DNA from: Fictibacillus phosphorivorans
Lineage (GTDB): Bacteria; Bacillota; Bacilli; Bacillales; Fictibacillaceae
Direction of reading: 5' to 3'
Length of the DNA stretch: 64,000 bases
Assembly: GCF_001619875.1 (NCBI RefSeq)
Contig: NZ_LRFC01000034.1
Coordinates: 1-64,000 of the forward strand
Positions 18,288 through 30,102 of the stretch are shown one piece after another. Made by a program: the position numbers and the translations under genes. Each line of letters begins with the position of its first letter. Position 1 is the first letter of the stretch. The notes below the pieces were generated by a model. The model searched no databases, was not told where the DNA came from, and saw nothing but the letters and a program-made list of their open reading frames with translations.

Positions 18288-20036
18288 ATGAACCAACACA
18301 TCGCGTTTTGGACAAAAGCGCAAATGCGCAAACAAGTGGCTGTCATTCAAGGTGAATTGGCACCGTCACTTGTCTTAACAAACGCCGTTTATTTAAACAC
18401 AGCCTTAAAAAAATGGGTAAAGGCTAATATTTGGATACTTCAAGACCGCATTGTCTATGTAGGCGATAAGCTGCCTGCAAAAGACTCCGGAACGGAATTT
18501 ACGGATCTGGAAGGTAAGTTTGTTGTGCCTGGATATATTGAACCGCATTGTCATCCGTTTCAACTTTATAATCCCCAGACGCTCTCCCGATATGCATTGC
18601 AACGCGGTACATCTGTATTCTTAGCAGATAACTTCATGCTGCTTTTTGAAATGAGTATTTCGAAAGCGCTTTCTTTTATGGAAGATGTGAACGATATGCC
18701 GTCTAACTTCTTTTGGTGGTGCAGATATGACGCACAAACCGAGCTTTTAGAAGAAGAGAATCAATTCTCTGAAAAATCGGTAAGACAGCTCCTTGAAAGC
18801 CCCTATGTTCTTCAAGGCGGAGAATTAACGAGCTGGCCGCGTGTGCTGCAAGGTGATGATACGCTTCTCCATTGGATGCTGAAGACGAAGAAAGCGGGTA
18901 AAAAGATCGAAGGCCATCTGCCGGGTGCATCAGAGAAAACGTTAACGGCAATGACTTTGCTTGGGGTAGATTGCGATCACGAGGCGATGACAGGTACAGA
19001 AGTGATGGACCGGTTGAACGCTGGGCTTCAAGTATCGCTTCGCTATTCTTCGATTCGTCCAGATTTGCCTAAACTTTTGCGCCAGATGAAGGAAGAAGGC
19101 ATCACGAACTTTGAACGGATTTTTTTCACAACGGACGGTTCAACTCCAGCATTTTATGAAGAAGGTGTAACAGATAAAATGCTGGAGATCGCACTCGACG
19201 CAGGAATCGATCCAGTTGATGCGTATATGATGGTTTCGTATAATGTGGCGAGATATTATGGACTTGATCACCTTTTTGGAATGGTGGCTCCTGGGCGCGT
19301 GGCGCATTTAAATATTTTGGATGATCCAAAAAATCCCCTTCCGGTATCTGTTTTGGCTAAAGGGAAATGGATGAAACAAAACGGTGAAGATGTTAGTGAT
19401 GACAAAGATTTTGCGTTTGATTGGGAAGGGCACGGCATCCGAAAAAGAGAGATCGAATGGGATCTACATGATGAGGATTTTCAGTTTTCAGGGCTCGTTG
19501 GTATAGAAATGTACAATAGTGTCATCACTCGGCCATATAATGTATCGATCAATCCTTTTTCTGAAGAGATTAACGAAGAATCGGATGAGTGCTTCTTAAT
19601 GCTGATCGATAAAGATGGAAAGTGGAGAACGAATACCATCGTAAAGGGATTTGCCAAAAATCTGTATGGCTTTGCGAGCTCCTATTCCAACACCGGAGAT
19701 TTGCTCATAATTGGTAAGAGCAAAAAAGATATGGCAGTGGCGTTCGAGCGATTGAAAGAAGTGGGCGGGGGCATCGTACTCGCTGAGAAAGGCGAGATCG
19801 TTGCTGAAATAAAACTTCCTTTAGCGGGAGGAATGTCGAATCTTGGTATAGAAGAACTAGTGCAAGAAGAAAAAAGACTGACAAATGCCCTAAGAGAACG
19901 CGGGTATCAGTACGAAGATCCGATCTATTCTCTTCTGTTCTTTTCTTCTACACACTTGCCATACATCCGCATTACGCAAAGAGGCATTTACGATGTTAAA
20001 AAGAAAGGGTTACTCTTTCCTTCGATTATGCGTTAA
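18288..20036 (+). CDS. yerA: Putative adenine deaminase YerA
   Basis: 582 residues of the amidohydrolase superfamily, AdeC/YerA branch, about the size of B. subtilis YerA. Metal-binding EPHCHPF (about 86-92), the GHLPGAS His segment and DCDHEAMTG lie in order. The FFTTDGSTP region replaces the usual catalytic Asp context. Adenine deaminases convert adenine to hypoxanthine, which fits a neighbour of the pur operon, but YerA-type enzymes are only annotated by similarity. Starts with ATG after ACAGGTGATCC, divergent from the DUF2892 gene. Confidence 0.85.
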   Translation: MNQHIAFWTKAQMRKQVAVIQGELAPSLVLTNAVYLNTALKKWVKANIWILQDRIVYVGDKLPAKDSGTEFTDLEGKFVVPGYIEPHCHPFQLYNPQTLSRYALQRGTSVFLADNFMLLFEMSISKALSFMEDVNDMPSNFFWWCRYDAQTELLEEENQFSEKSVRQLLESPYVLQGGELTSWPRVLQGDDTLLHWMLKTKKAGKKIEGHLPGASEKTLTAMTLLGVDCDHEAMTGTEVMDRLNAGLQVSLRYSSIRPDLPKLLRQMKEEGITNFERIFFTTDGSTPAFYEEGVTDKMLEIALDAGIDPVDAYMMVSYNVARYYGLDHLFGMVAPGRVAHLNILDDPKNPLPVSVLAKGKWMKQNGEDVSDDKDFAFDWEGHGIRKREIEWDLHDEDFQFSGLVGIEMYNSVITRPYNVSINPFSEEINEESDECFLMLIDKDGKWRTNTIVKGFAKNLYGFASSYSNTGDLLIIGKSKKDMAVAFERLKEVGGGIVLAEKGEIVAEIKLPLAGGMSNLGIEELVQEEKRLTNALRERGYQYEDPIYSLLFFSSTHLPYIRITQRGIYDVKKKGLLFPSIMR

Positions 20037-20085
20037 TATAGAAAAGGATTGGGCAAAATAATACGATACAAAGGTAGTGAGCCCA

Positions 20086-21114
20086 ATGAAAAAGTGGTAC
20101 ATCATCTTGATGGCGATCATCACAGTATTAACGCTGTCTGCCTGTAAAGACGCAAAGAATAAGGTGCTAGAGGACGGTAAAGTAGATAAAGCCGAAGCAT
20201 CTGATTCAAAAAAAGATAAACCAAAAGAAACGTACACTTCTGTTTTTCCACTGACTGGATTAGGAACAAATAACGAGGTCGACCACCGAGCGGTTGCTGT
20301 TATGGTAAACAACCACTGGAAAGCAAGACCTCAATCAGGACTTCATAAAGCAGACATTGTGTACGAAGTATTAGCTGAGGGAGAACTGACTCGTTTTCTA
20401 GCGATTTTCCAAAGTGAGATGCCTGACGTGGTTGGTCCTGTCCGGAGTGCAAGAGACTATTATATTGAACTCTCAGAAGGCTATAACTCGTTATTCGTAG
20501 CACATGGCTTCAGTCCAGAAGCAAAAGAGATTCTTTATAGCGGCAGAGTCGACCAATTGAACGGAATGGACTATGATGGCAGTCTTTTTAAACGGGCCGA
20601 CTTTAGAAAAGCACCTCACAATTCTTACATCACCTATGAAAATATCGTAAAAGGGATGCAGAAAATTGGAGCTGAAGAATCTGATGATCTAGACATGCTT
20701 CCGTTTCTTACGAGTAAGAGTGCTTCAGATATAGAGGGGAAATCAGTCAATGAAGTAACGATTTCGTATAAAGGTGGAGAAACGGTAGGTTTTACGTACT
20801 CTGATAAAAAGAAGACGTACGCGAGAAGCAGCAACAATGAGCCGACAATAGACCGCGAGACCGAAATGCCAATCACAGTCAGCAATGTATTCATTGTTGA
20901 AGCAGCGCACAAGGTAATTGATGATGCCGGCAGGCGAGAAATCAATTTAACGTCTGGCGGAGATGCTATTCTGATTCAGAATGGTGTCGCACAAAACATT
21001 TCGTGGAAAAACGAAAACGGAAGGATCGTTCCTGACGGCGGAGCGTTTGTTCCGGGTAAAACATGGATCAACATCGTACCCATTGGTATGGCTGATTCGG
21101 TTAAGATGCAATAA
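20086..21114 (+). CDS. yerB: DUF3048 lipoprotein YerB
   Basis: Predicted lipoprotein: MKKWYIILMAIITVLTLSAC is a signal peptide with lipobox LSAC, so mature Cys20 is lipidated outside the membrane. A Lys-rich linker precedes the DUF3048 domains; RPQSGLHKADIVYEVLAEG and GPVRSARDYYIELS are typical. I prefer the ATG at 20086 over the GTG at 20077 because AAAGGT is spaced for it and it gives a clean signal peptide. Function unknown. yerC follows after 17 bp. Confidence 0.92.
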   Translation: MKKWYIILMAIITVLTLSACKDAKNKVLEDGKVDKAEASDSKKDKPKETYTSVFPLTGLGTNNEVDHRAVAVMVNNHWKARPQSGLHKADIVYEVLAEGELTRFLAIFQSEMPDVVGPVRSARDYYIELSEGYNSLFVAHGFSPEAKEILYSGRVDQLNGMDYDGSLFKRADFRKAPHNSYITYENIVKGMQKIGAEESDDLDMLPFLTSKSASDIEGKSVNEVTISYKGGETVGFTYSDKKKTYARSSNNEPTIDRETEMPITVSNVFIVEAAHKVIDDAGRREINLTSGGDAILIQNGVAQNISWKNENGRIVPDGGAFVPGKTWINIVPIGMADSVKMQ

Positions 21115-21131
21115 AAAGGAGTGCATGTTAC

Positions 21132-21437
21132 ATGCAAATTGATAAACTGCGAGGAAAAGCGCTAGATCAGCTGTTTGAATCTGTTCTATCGCTAAAGGAT
21201 ATGGAAGAATGCTATCGCTTTTTTGATGATCTTTGTACCATGAACGAGATTCAATCTCTGGCGCAAAGACTTGAAGTTGCACGCATGCTTCGTGAAGGAA
21301 AGACGTATCACAAGATCGAGAGTGAAACAGGAGCAAGCACAGCAACCATCTCACGCGTAAAACGCTGTTTGAATTTCGGAAACGACGCTTATGCAATGGT
21401 GCTCGATCGCGTTCATGAAGAGGAAGAAGCGAAATAA
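21132..21437 (+). CDS. yerC: YerC/TrpR-family DNA-binding protein
   Basis: 101 residues with a TrpR-type helix-turn-helix: LAQRLEVARMLREG, then YHKIESETGASTATISRVKRC as recognition region (about 60-82). Members of the YerC/YecD group are uncharacterised or poorly characterised regulators. AAAGGAG precedes the ATG. Followed by a strong terminator. Confidence 0.92.
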   Translation: MQIDKLRGKALDQLFESVLSLKDMEECYRFFDDLCTMNEIQSLAQRLEVARMLREGKTYHKIESETGASTATISRVKRCLNFGNDAYAMVLDRVHEEEEAK

Positions 21438-21440
21438 TGA

Positions 21441-21469
21441 AAAAAACCTGCCTGCGGGCGGTTTTTTTT
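21441..21469 (+). terminator. Terminator after yerC
   Basis: Stem AACCTGCC/GGCGGTT with one bulge and a TGCG loop, followed by eight T. Confidence 0.9.
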
Positions 21470-21556
21470 CGTTTTGGTGGTCGGTGACTGACTGGTGTAA
21501 GTGCTGTATTGTTTGGAAGGTTGGATCGCGGTGTCGATAGGTGTCGAGGATTGTAG

Positions 21557-21682
21557 ACTCGTGGTTAAATGGCCCAAATTTGTGGATTGAAGGCCGAAAC
21601 TCGTGGATTGAACAGTAAAACTCGTGGATTCAACGCCAAAACTTTTTGATTCACGACTTAAATTTATGGATTCAAGCTCTAT
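21557..21682 (+). repeat. Array of six ACTCGTGGATTSAA units, exact 21-bp period
   Basis: Units begin at 21557, 21578, 21599, 21620, 21641 and 21662. Central units read ACTCGTGGATTGAACAGTAAA and ACTCGTGGATTCAACGCCAAA; the outer ones are degenerate (ATTTGTGGATTGAAG, ACTTTTTGATTCACG, ATTTATGGATTCAAG). The unit starts and ends with A-rich sequence, so AA/AC steps recur every two helical turns. It lies between the yerC terminator and a downstream perfect 8-bp hairpin (AGCTTGGC/GCCAAGCT, 21729-21748). No gene covers it. Confidence 0.88.
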
Positions 21683-21863
21683 ACGCTAGTTTCAAACCCT
21701 GTAAAGCTACTTAAACGAATGATAATTAAGCTTGGCATCAGCCAAGCTACCTAATTTGCTTGTAGTTGAACTACCATTACAGCTTATATTTTTTTACGCT
21801 GTTTTTTAGCGGAAAGTGTTCAGATCGTTGTATTTTTATTGACTTCTTACTCTACAAACACTA

Positions 21864-21884
21864 TAGTTGTATGTACAAACAACA
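21864..21884. promoter_or_regulatory. Palindromic operator upstream of the MarR gene
   Basis: TATAGTTGTATGTACAAACAA contains the palindrome TTGTATGTACAAA. The same TATAGTTGT-N-TGTACAA sequence recurs before the next gene (22353-22371). A shared palindrome in front of a MarR gene and its neighbour suggests the MarR operator. Confidence 0.7.
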
Positions 21885-21910
21885 ATTAAAACGTAAAAGA
21901 GGTGCTACAT

Positions 21911-22333
21911 ATGCCCGAAAAGTATCTAGAAAACTGCTTATATTTTACCGTGAACAAACTATCTCGCGTTATCACGAAAATGGCAGAGGAATCGTTTAGG
22001 CCGACTGGGATATCTCCTACACATGGTTTTCTGATGATGCTTGTGAACAACAAGCCTGGAATTACACAATCGGAACTGGCGGAGGAACTTCACATGACAC
22101 CTAGTACGATTACGCGTTTTGTAGATAAGCTTGTCGTTAAAGGACTTGCAGAGCGCAAAGTGCAAGGAAAGATGTCTCACATCCATCCAACAGAAGCTGG
22201 CACTGAGATCCAGAGAGAACTCGAAAAAGCGTGGAAGGACTTATTCCGAAACTACTCGGATATTTTAGGTGAAGAAGAAGGAAAAGCACTAACAAAAGCT
22301 ACGCATCTTGCAGCAGGGCAGCTCGATTCTTAA
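21911..22333 (+). CDS. MarR family transcriptional regulator
   Basis: 140 residues from the ATG at 21911, 7 bp after AAGAGGTG; an upstream in-frame GTG at 21902 overlaps that site. Winged helix-turn-helix: KPGITQSELAEELHMTPSTITRFVDKLVVKGLAERK (about 45-80), then the wing. Likely a self-controlling repressor of itself and the oxidoreductase gene 83 bp downstream, since both are preceded by the same palindrome. The ligand is unknown; quinones or electrophiles are possible given the partner. Confidence 0.9.
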   Translation: MPEKYLENCLYFTVNKLSRVITKMAEESFRPTGISPTHGFLMMLVNNKPGITQSELAEELHMTPSTITRFVDKLVVKGLAERKVQGKMSHIHPTEAGTEIQRELEKAWKDLFRNYSDILGEEEGKALTKATHLAAGQLDS

Positions 22334-22352
22334 ATGAGCTCTCTTTACAGTT

Positions 22353-22373
22353 ATAGTTGTTTGTACAACCAAA
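22353..22373. promoter_or_regulatory. Second MarR-type operator
   Basis: TATAGTTGTTTGTACAACC shares TATAGTTGT and TGTACAA with the site at 21864 and is itself palindromic (GTTGTTTGTACAAC). It lies ~45 bp before the oxidoreductase start. Confidence 0.7.
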
Positions 22374-22416
22374 TGTAATTACTACTAAATAATTATTTCA
22401 TAAAGGAGACTTACAA

Positions 22417-22947
22417 ATGAAAAAAACACTAGTTATCATCGCGCATCCAAACCTTGAAACATCAACGGTAAACAAACGCTGGGCTGAAGAAATCGAAAAG
22501 CAAGAGCATGTAACAGTACGCAAACTTTATGATCTATATCCGGATGGAAAAGTAAATGTTGAAGAAGAACAGCGCATGCTTTTTGAGCACGATCGCATCG
22601 TACTTCAATTTCCGTTCTACTGGTACAGCTCACCGTCACTATTAAAAGAATGGCAAGATGCAGTGCTTTTATATGGATGGGCATATGGTCCAGGCGGGGA
22701 TAACCTTCACGGAAAAGAGTTTGTCATTGCCATTTCTACGGGAGGTCCAGACTTCTCTTATCAAGCAGGTGGCTACAATCATTATACGATTAGTGAGTTG
22801 CTGCGTCCTTTTCAAGCGACTTCTAATTTAATCGGAACGCGTTACATTACTCCATTCGTATTTCATAGTGCAATTCGCGCATCAGAGGATTCAGTGCAAC
22901 AAAGCGCAAAGAATTACGTTTCTTACGTTTTAAATCCTGAAATCTAA
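22417..22947 (+). CDS. NAD(P)H-dependent flavodoxin-fold oxidoreductase
   Basis: 176 residues of the NQO1/KefF/YwrO family of FMN or FAD quinone reductases. The fold-defining IIAHPNLETSTVNKRW (phosphate loop), QFPFYWYSSPSLLKEWQD and LHGKEFVIAISTGGP (about 100-115) are clear. Such enzymes reduce quinones or nitro/azo compounds by two electrons. TAAAGGAGAC precedes the ATG. Paired with the MarR gene by position and shared operator. Confidence 0.9.
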   Translation: MKKTLVIIAHPNLETSTVNKRWAEEIEKQEHVTVRKLYDLYPDGKVNVEEEQRMLFEHDRIVLQFPFYWYSSPSLLKEWQDAVLLYGWAYGPGGDNLHGKEFVIAISTGGPDFSYQAGGYNHYTISELLRPFQATSNLIGTRYITPFVFHSAIRASEDSVQQSAKNYVSYVLNPEI

Positions 22948-22948
22948 T

Positions 22949-23494
22949 TTAATTAAATTCATTTTTCATCAAGCTCATTTGGACTTGGTCGCGGCAGTTT
23001 CCGCGAATCCATTCAGCCTGCCGGACTACGCCTTCTGCCTGAAAGCCTAGACGGTGGGCGAGCTTGATGCTTTTTTCATTTTGAACGGCTGCCCTGAGCT
23101 CTATGCGGTTCAGCATTAACGTATAATACGCATACATAAGCATTCCTCTTACTGCACGCTGAGCGATTCCGTGCCCCTCAAACCCTGCGCCGACCCAATA
23201 ACCGAGCATGCCTGACTGGTTGTGCCATTTTATATCATACAAAGCGACAGATCCTGCTACTTGTCCGCGATACCAAATAAACAGAACTACATCTGTTTGT
23301 TCTTTCATCTTTTTATTTACTGTTTTAATAAACTGTTTCATTTCACTTTGTGACTGTGTATAATCCACCCAGCTGATCCACGGGCCAAGATGCCGCCGAG
23401 AATGCTCGAGCAGTCTATAAATGTTCGCTGATTCTTTAATGTCTGCTTGCTTTAGCATGATTTCATCGTCAATATGCCACATAAGCACAGGCAT
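22949..23494 (-). CDS. GNAT N-acetyltransferase, RimL type
   Basis: 181 residues of the RimL/YdaF branch. The acetyl-CoA site is in YWVGAGFEGHGIAQRAVRGM (about 104-123), followed by the family RIELRAAVQNEKSIKLAHRLGF. Close in layout to B. subtilis YdaF-like ribosomal-protein serine acetyltransferases, but the substrate cannot be assigned. TTAGGAGG precedes the start. The 3' end comes within 2 bp of the oxidoreductase stop, tail to tail, with no terminator between. Confidence 0.9.
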   Translation of the reverse strand: MPVLMWHIDDEIMLKQADIKESANIYRLLEHSRRHLGPWISWVDYTQSQSEMKQFIKTVNKKMKEQTDVVLFIWYRGQVAGSVALYDIKWHNQSGMLGYWVGAGFEGHGIAQRAVRGMLMYAYYTLMLNRIELRAAVQNEKSIKLAHRLGFQAEGVVRQAEWIRGNCRDQVQMSLMKNEFN

Positions 23495-23567
23495 TCCTCC
23501 TAAAAACGAGTATGAACTTCACAATCTTTCCACATGATGAATCATAGAGTGAGAACTTTATTTTTGA

Positions 23568-23573
23568 TATAAT
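23568..23573 (+). promoter_or_regulatory. Extended -10 promoter before pcrB
   Basis: TTGATATAAT contains TG-N-TATAAT, an extended -10; the -35 is poor. A short leader hairpin (GCCTG/CAGGC, 23592-23610) follows. Confidence 0.55.
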
Positions 23574-23642
23574 GCAGAAGTACAGAATCGGCCTGTTGTA
23601 ATAGCAGGCACGGGTTGTTTTAAATAGGAAAGGAAGAACACA

Positions 23643-24335
23643 ATGTTTGATTATCAAAAATGGAAGCATGTGTTTAAGCTTGACCCAGATAAAGAGCTCT
23701 CTGACAGCGACCTTGAATTGATTTGTGAGAGCGGAACAGATGCTGTTATCGTTGGCGGATCTCTTGGGGTTACGCTTGATAATACTTTGGACCTTATGTC
23801 TCGCATACGCAGATATGCGGTTCCTTGTGTGCTTGAAGTCTCCAACATTGAATCACTTACACCAGGATTCGATTTTTACTATATACCTACTGTATTAAAT
23901 GCGAAGGATCCTAACTTCATAACAGGTCTTCACATGCAGGCGTTAAAAGAATTCGGTGACATTATGAACTGGGACGAGATCCTTACTGAAGGATACTGCA
24001 TCTTAAACCCGGATTGTACGGCAGCTGAGCGTTCGAATGCTGATGCGAGTCTATCAGCAGATGATGTTGTAGCATATGCCCGCTTGGCCGAGAAAATGTT
24101 TAAGCTTCCGATCTTTTATTTGGAATACAGCGGTACGTATGGTGATGTTGATCTTGTAAAAAAAGTTAAGCGCGTGCTTGAACATACGGTTCTCTATTAT
24201 GGCGGCGGAATCACATCAGCTGAGCAAGCGGGTGAGATGGCAGAATACGCTGACACGGTAGTTGTCGGAAACATCATCTATGACGATCTAAACGCAGCTA
24301 TTGAAACGGTTCATGCAGTTAAGGATAAAAGTTGA
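23643..24335 (+). CDS. pcrB: Heptaprenylglyceryl phosphate synthase PcrB
   Basis: 230 residues, a TIM-barrel prenyltransferase. In Bacillus it joins glycerol-1-phosphate with heptaprenyl diphosphate to give archaeal-type ether lipid precursors. [34 protein letters not shown] and the phosphate-binding [12 protein letters not shown] and [10 protein letters not shown] are family features. GGAAAGGAAG precedes the ATG. pcrA follows after 60 bp, the conserved order. Confidence 0.96.
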   Translation: MFDYQKWKHVFKLDPDKELSDSDLELICESGTDAVIVGGSLGVTLDNTLDLMSRIRRYAVPCVLEVSNIESLTPGFDFYYIPTVLNAKDPNFITGLHMQALKEFGDIMNWDEILTEGYCILNPDCTAAERSNADASLSADDVVAYARLAEKMFKLPIFYLEYSGTYGDVDLVKKVKRVLEHTVLYYGGGITSAEQAGEMAEYADTVVVGNIIYDDLNAAIETVHAVKDKS

Positions 24336-24395
24336 TAAAAACCCCAAAATGAGTGAAAATAAAATAAGAATATACGTTCGGGCGGTGAAGAGGAA

Positions 24396-26642
24396 ATGAG
24401 TATGCATCAAATGATTGAAAAGCTGTTAACAGGACTGAATCCTGAGCAAAAAGCAGCGGTAAAACATACAGACGGGCCATTGCTATTGATGGCTGGAGCG
24501 GGAAGCGGCAAGACGAGAGTGTTAACTCATCGCATCGCTTATTTAATGATGGAAAAAGAAGTGGCACCATGGAACATCTTGGCAATCACGTTTACGAATA
24601 AAGCAGCACGAGAGATGAAGGAAAGGGTTGCGAAGATCACTGGACCAGTAGCAGAAGAGATTTGGATCTCTACGTTCCACTCCATGTGTGTTCGTATTTT
24701 ACGACGCGATATCGATCGAATCGGAATTAACCGTAACTTTACGATTTTGGATGCAACAGATCAATTGTCCGTTGTAAAGGCGGTGTTGAAAGATCTTAAC
24801 TATGATCCGAAAAAGTACGAGCCTCGCGGGATCTTAAGTGCCATCTCCTCACTAAAAAATGAACTGAAAACGGCAGCGGATTTTGCAAAGGTGGCAAACG
24901 GCCATTTTGAGGGTGTTGTGAGTGAAGTTTATGAAGGCTATGAAAAGCGTTTAAGAAAGAATCAGGCCTTGGATTTTGACGACCTGATTATGACAACGAT
25001 CCACCTTTTTGCAAAAGTTCCTGAAGTGCTTGAGTTTTACCAGCGCAAGTTTCAATATATCCACGTGGATGAGTATCAAGATACGAACCGCGCGCAATAT
25101 ATGCTTGTTAAGATGCTCGCTGACCGATTCCGTAACCTTTGTGTTGTAGGGGACTCTGATCAGTCGATCTACGGCTGGCGCGGTGCTGATATCGCGAACA
25201 TCCTATCGTTTGAAAAAGATTACAACGATGCTGAAGTGATTCTTTTAGAGCAAAACTATCGTTCTACAAAAAAGATACTTCAAGCCGCAAATAAAGTAAT
25301 CGAAAACAATATGAACCGTAAGCCGAAGAATCTATGGACAGATAATACGGATGGGGCGAGTATCACGTATTATCAAGGTGACGATGAACAAGGCGAGAGC
25401 TATTACGTAACAGGCAAGATTCGTGAAGCTGTAACTTCTGGTAACCGCTCGTATAATGACATTGCCATTTTGTATCGTACGAATGCTCAGTCCCGTGTTA
25501 TCGAGGAAGTTTTGATCAAGTCAAACATTCCTTACAACATCGTCGGCGGCACAAAGTTCTATGACAGAAAAGAAATCAAAGATATCTTGGCCTATCTGCG
25601 TCTTATTTCGAATCCTGACGATGACATTTCACTTCAGCGTATCGTAAATGTACCGAAACGTGGTATTGGTGCATCCTCCATGGATAAAGTGGCGCAATAT
25701 GCAGCAAATAATGATTTATCCATGTATCAAGCCTTGCAAGAAGTCGAGCAGATCGGTTTAAGTGCTCGTGCAACGAATGCTTTACGAGAGTTCTCTGAAT
25801 TTGTAACGAACTGGACACGTCAGCAGGAGTATCTATCTGTAACAGAACTGACAGAAGAAGTGCTAACGAAGACTGGCTATCGTGACGCACTAAAAGCGGA
25901 GAAAACGATTGAAGCACAAAGCCGTCTAGAGAACATCGACGAGTTTATTTCCGTAACACAAGACTTTGAAAAAAAGCAGGAAGACAAATCGCTGATTGCT
26001 TTCTTAACAGACTTAGCACTTGTTGCGGATATCGATAAGCTTGATGAAGATGCAGCAGATGATAAGCCTAAGGAATCGGTTGTGCTTATGACCCTTCACT
26101 CGGCAAAAGGTTTAGAGTTCCCGGTTGTTTTCTTAATGGGACTTGAAGAAGGCGTATTCCCTCATAGCCGTGCACTTTTTGAAGAAAATGAGATGGAAGA
26201 AGAACGCCGCCTAGCTTATGTTGGAATCACGCGTGCCGAAGAAGAGCTCTTCTTAACCAATGCTAGAATGCGTACGCTCTATGGTCGTACGACGACGAAT
26301 CCGGAATCCCGTTTTATCGCTGAAATTCCTAGCGATCTTATTGAGTCAGAAGTAAAAGAAAGACCTTCTGTTCCTTGGGGTGCCGGTGCCCGCTCAGGCG
26401 GAGGATCAACGCCTTCATTCATGGCACCAAAAAAGAAAATGGTTACACCTGTCTACCAATCTTCTGGAGGGGAAAAACTGGAATGGAGAGTAGGCGACAA
26501 AGTCAAACACCGTAAGTGGGAAACAGGAACGGTTGTGAGCATGCGTGGTGAAGGCGACTCACTCGAACTTGATATTGCATTCCCTCAACCGGTTGGTGTG
26601 AAAAGACTGCTTGCTAAATTTGCCCCGATCGAAAAAGCATAA
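24396..26642 (+). CDS. pcrA: ATP-dependent DNA helicase PcrA
   Basis: 748-residue SF1 helicase of the UvrD/PcrA type, acting 3'-5' in repair and in clearing recombination or replication conflicts. Walker A AGAGSGKT (about 31-38), the VDEYQDTN helicase II motif, [21 protein letters not shown] and [15 protein letters not shown] are all present. The C-terminus has the [17 protein letters not shown] Tudor-like fold that contacts RNA polymerase. AGAGG precedes the ATG; ligA follows after 21 bp. Confidence 0.98.
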   Translation: MSMHQMIEKLLTGLNPEQKAAVKHTDGPLLLMAGAGSGKTRVLTHRIAYLMMEKEVAPWNILAITFTNKAAREMKERVAKITGPVAEEIWISTFHSMCVRILRRDIDRIGINRNFTILDATDQLSVVKAVLKDLNYDPKKYEPRGILSAISSLKNELKTAADFAKVANGHFEGVVSEVYEGYEKRLRKNQALDFDDLIMTTIHLFAKVPEVLEFYQRKFQYIHVDEYQDTNRAQYMLVKMLADRFRNLCVVGDSDQSIYGWRGADIANILSFEKDYNDAEVILLEQNYRSTKKILQAANKVIENNMNRKPKNLWTDNTDGASITYYQGDDEQGESYYVTGKIREAVTSGNRSYNDIAILYRTNAQSRVIEEVLIKSNIPYNIVGGTKFYDRKEIKDILAYLRLISNPDDDISLQRIVNVPKRGIGASSMDKVAQYAANNDLSMYQALQEVEQIGLSARATNALREFSEFVTNWTRQQEYLSVTELTEEVLTKTGYRDALKAEKTIEAQSRLENIDEFISVTQDFEKKQEDKSLIAFLTDLALVADIDKLDEDAADDKPKESVVLMTLHSAKGLEFPVVFLMGLEEGVFPHSRALFEENEMEEERRLAYVGITRAEEELFLTNARMRTLYGRTTTNPESRFIAEIPSDLIESEVKERPSVPWGAGARSGGGSTPSFMAPKKKMVTPVYQSSGGEKLEWRVGDKVKHRKWETGTVVSMRGEGDSLELDIAFPQPVGVKRLLAKFAPIEKA

Positions 26643-28670
<2,028 letters not shown>

Positions 28671-28712
28671 GATTGGCGAGAGCTAACCAACAATATTAGA
28701 GGAGTGTCCGTA

Positions 28713-29924
28713 ATGATGAAACGGGTTGGACTCCTTTTCTTAAGCACTGTACTTGTTTTAACTGGCTGTTTGGGGAAAGATGAGCTGGAAAAAGAAGAAA
28801 AAGTCGTGCAGGAAAAGGGGAAGAAAGAAGAGAAAGCGATTATTACAGGGGAGATTAACACTGGTGAAAAGTACTATCGCAGTATTTTTCCGTTCGAACC
28901 AGGTGGAGCCCGTGGTGTAATTCGCTTTGGTGTTGATAACCGTCTAGATATTAACGAATTTGAAATGGGCTTAATGCGCATCGCACAAGACACGTTCAAC
29001 ACGGACAAATATTTTTTCCAAGAAGGACAGTTTCTCAATGAGCCAACAGTAACAAACTGGCTGAGAAGAGCTGATGAGAAACCAGGCAAAAGCAAGAGCG
29101 AGTTTGAGCAAGAGGGTCTAAATCCTAAACTAAGTGCAAACGTGGACGAAAGTGATAGTGCATATGTGGATAAGATGCTTGAAGCAAACAAAAATAGCCC
29201 AAAGTATCTTTCTTATGTGCTTGAGCATAATTATCTTGTTCAAAGCGGTGACGGCAAAGTTAAGCTTGGCGGTGTCGTGATCGGTTTGTCGTTTAACTCA
29301 ACGTATTATTACAATGTAAACAAAGATGGCTTGATCTATCCTGGTGAAATAAAGCTAGAACGGGCAAAGGTAAAACAAGAAGCGCAGAAGATTGCTGGAC
29401 AAGTGGCTAGCCGTTTGCGTACAGATCCAAAATTAAAGGATGTGCCGATCGTTTTTGCTCTTTATCAAGAAGAAGAGCGTGACTCTGTAACTCCAGGAAA
29501 CTTTTTTGCCTCAGGTGTTGTGAAAAAAGGAAGCAGCTCGATCAGTTCATGGGAAGACGTGGATGAAGACTACGTGTTATTCCCGTCAGATACGGCTTCT
29601 AAAAAGAAACGAAATGACTATGAGAAGTTCACGACTTTTAAATCAAAAGTTCAAGAATACTTCCCGAACTTTATCGGTGTAATCGGAAAAGGATTTTACA
29701 AGAACGGAAACTTAGAGCGTATGACGATCGAAATTCCCGTCCAGTTCCGCGGTAAGGCAGAAATTATCTCCTTTACCCAGTTTGTTGCCACTTCCGCGCT
29801 GGGAGAGCTGCCGAACGTTCCAGTAGAAGTGTATATTGGCTCAGCTGTTGATCAGCCAGAAGCACTTATCGTGAAAGATCAATCAACGCAAGAAGAGCCG
29901 TTCGTGCATATTTATCGTAAATAA
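28713..29924 (+). CDS. CamS family sex pheromone lipoprotein (YerH type)
   Basis: 403-residue lipoprotein; MMKRVGLLFLSTVLVLTGC gives signal peptide and lipobox LTGC. Body matches the CamS family, whose staphylococcal and enterococcal members release pheromone peptides from the signal sequence; YRSIFPFEPGGARGV is typical. AGAGGAG fits ATG 28713 (28716 also possible; a GTG at 28704 is too close). A pheromone role here is not shown. The position after ligA matches B. subtilis yerH. Confidence 0.9.
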   Translation: MMKRVGLLFLSTVLVLTGCLGKDELEKEEKVVQEKGKKEEKAIITGEINTGEKYYRSIFPFEPGGARGVIRFGVDNRLDINEFEMGLMRIAQDTFNTDKYFFQEGQFLNEPTVTNWLRRADEKPGKSKSEFEQEGLNPKLSANVDESDSAYVDKMLEANKNSPKYLSYVLEHNYLVQSGDGKVKLGGVVIGLSFNSTYYYNVNKDGLIYPGEIKLERAKVKQEAQKIAGQVASRLRTDPKLKDVPIVFALYQEEERDSVTPGNFFASGVVKKGSSSISSWEDVDEDYVLFPSDTASKKKRNDYEKFTTFKSKVQEYFPNFIGVIGKGFYKNGNLERMTIEIPVQFRGKAEIISFTQFVATSALGELPNVPVEVYIGSAVDQPEALIVKDQSTQEEPFVHIYRK

Positions 29925-29932
29925 GTTTATGG

Positions 29933-29965
29933 AAAGCCCGCTGATCTAGAGGTCAGTGGGTTTTC
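29933..29965 (+). terminator. Terminator after the pcrB-pcrA-ligA-camS group
   Basis: AAAGCCCGCTGATC and GGTCAGTGGGTTTT form a stem followed by T, 9 bp after the stop. Confidence 0.85.
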
Positions 29966-30102
29966 TAATAAGCAGATGATTCCCCATGGTGCATGAAAAA
30001 CACCTGGATGTGCGTACAACCTTTATACAGCTTGGCGAATGTGTAACAAATAAACGATCTTTTCTAAAAGATTGTTACTTTCAAATGTTGTCTTCAATGA
30101 TT

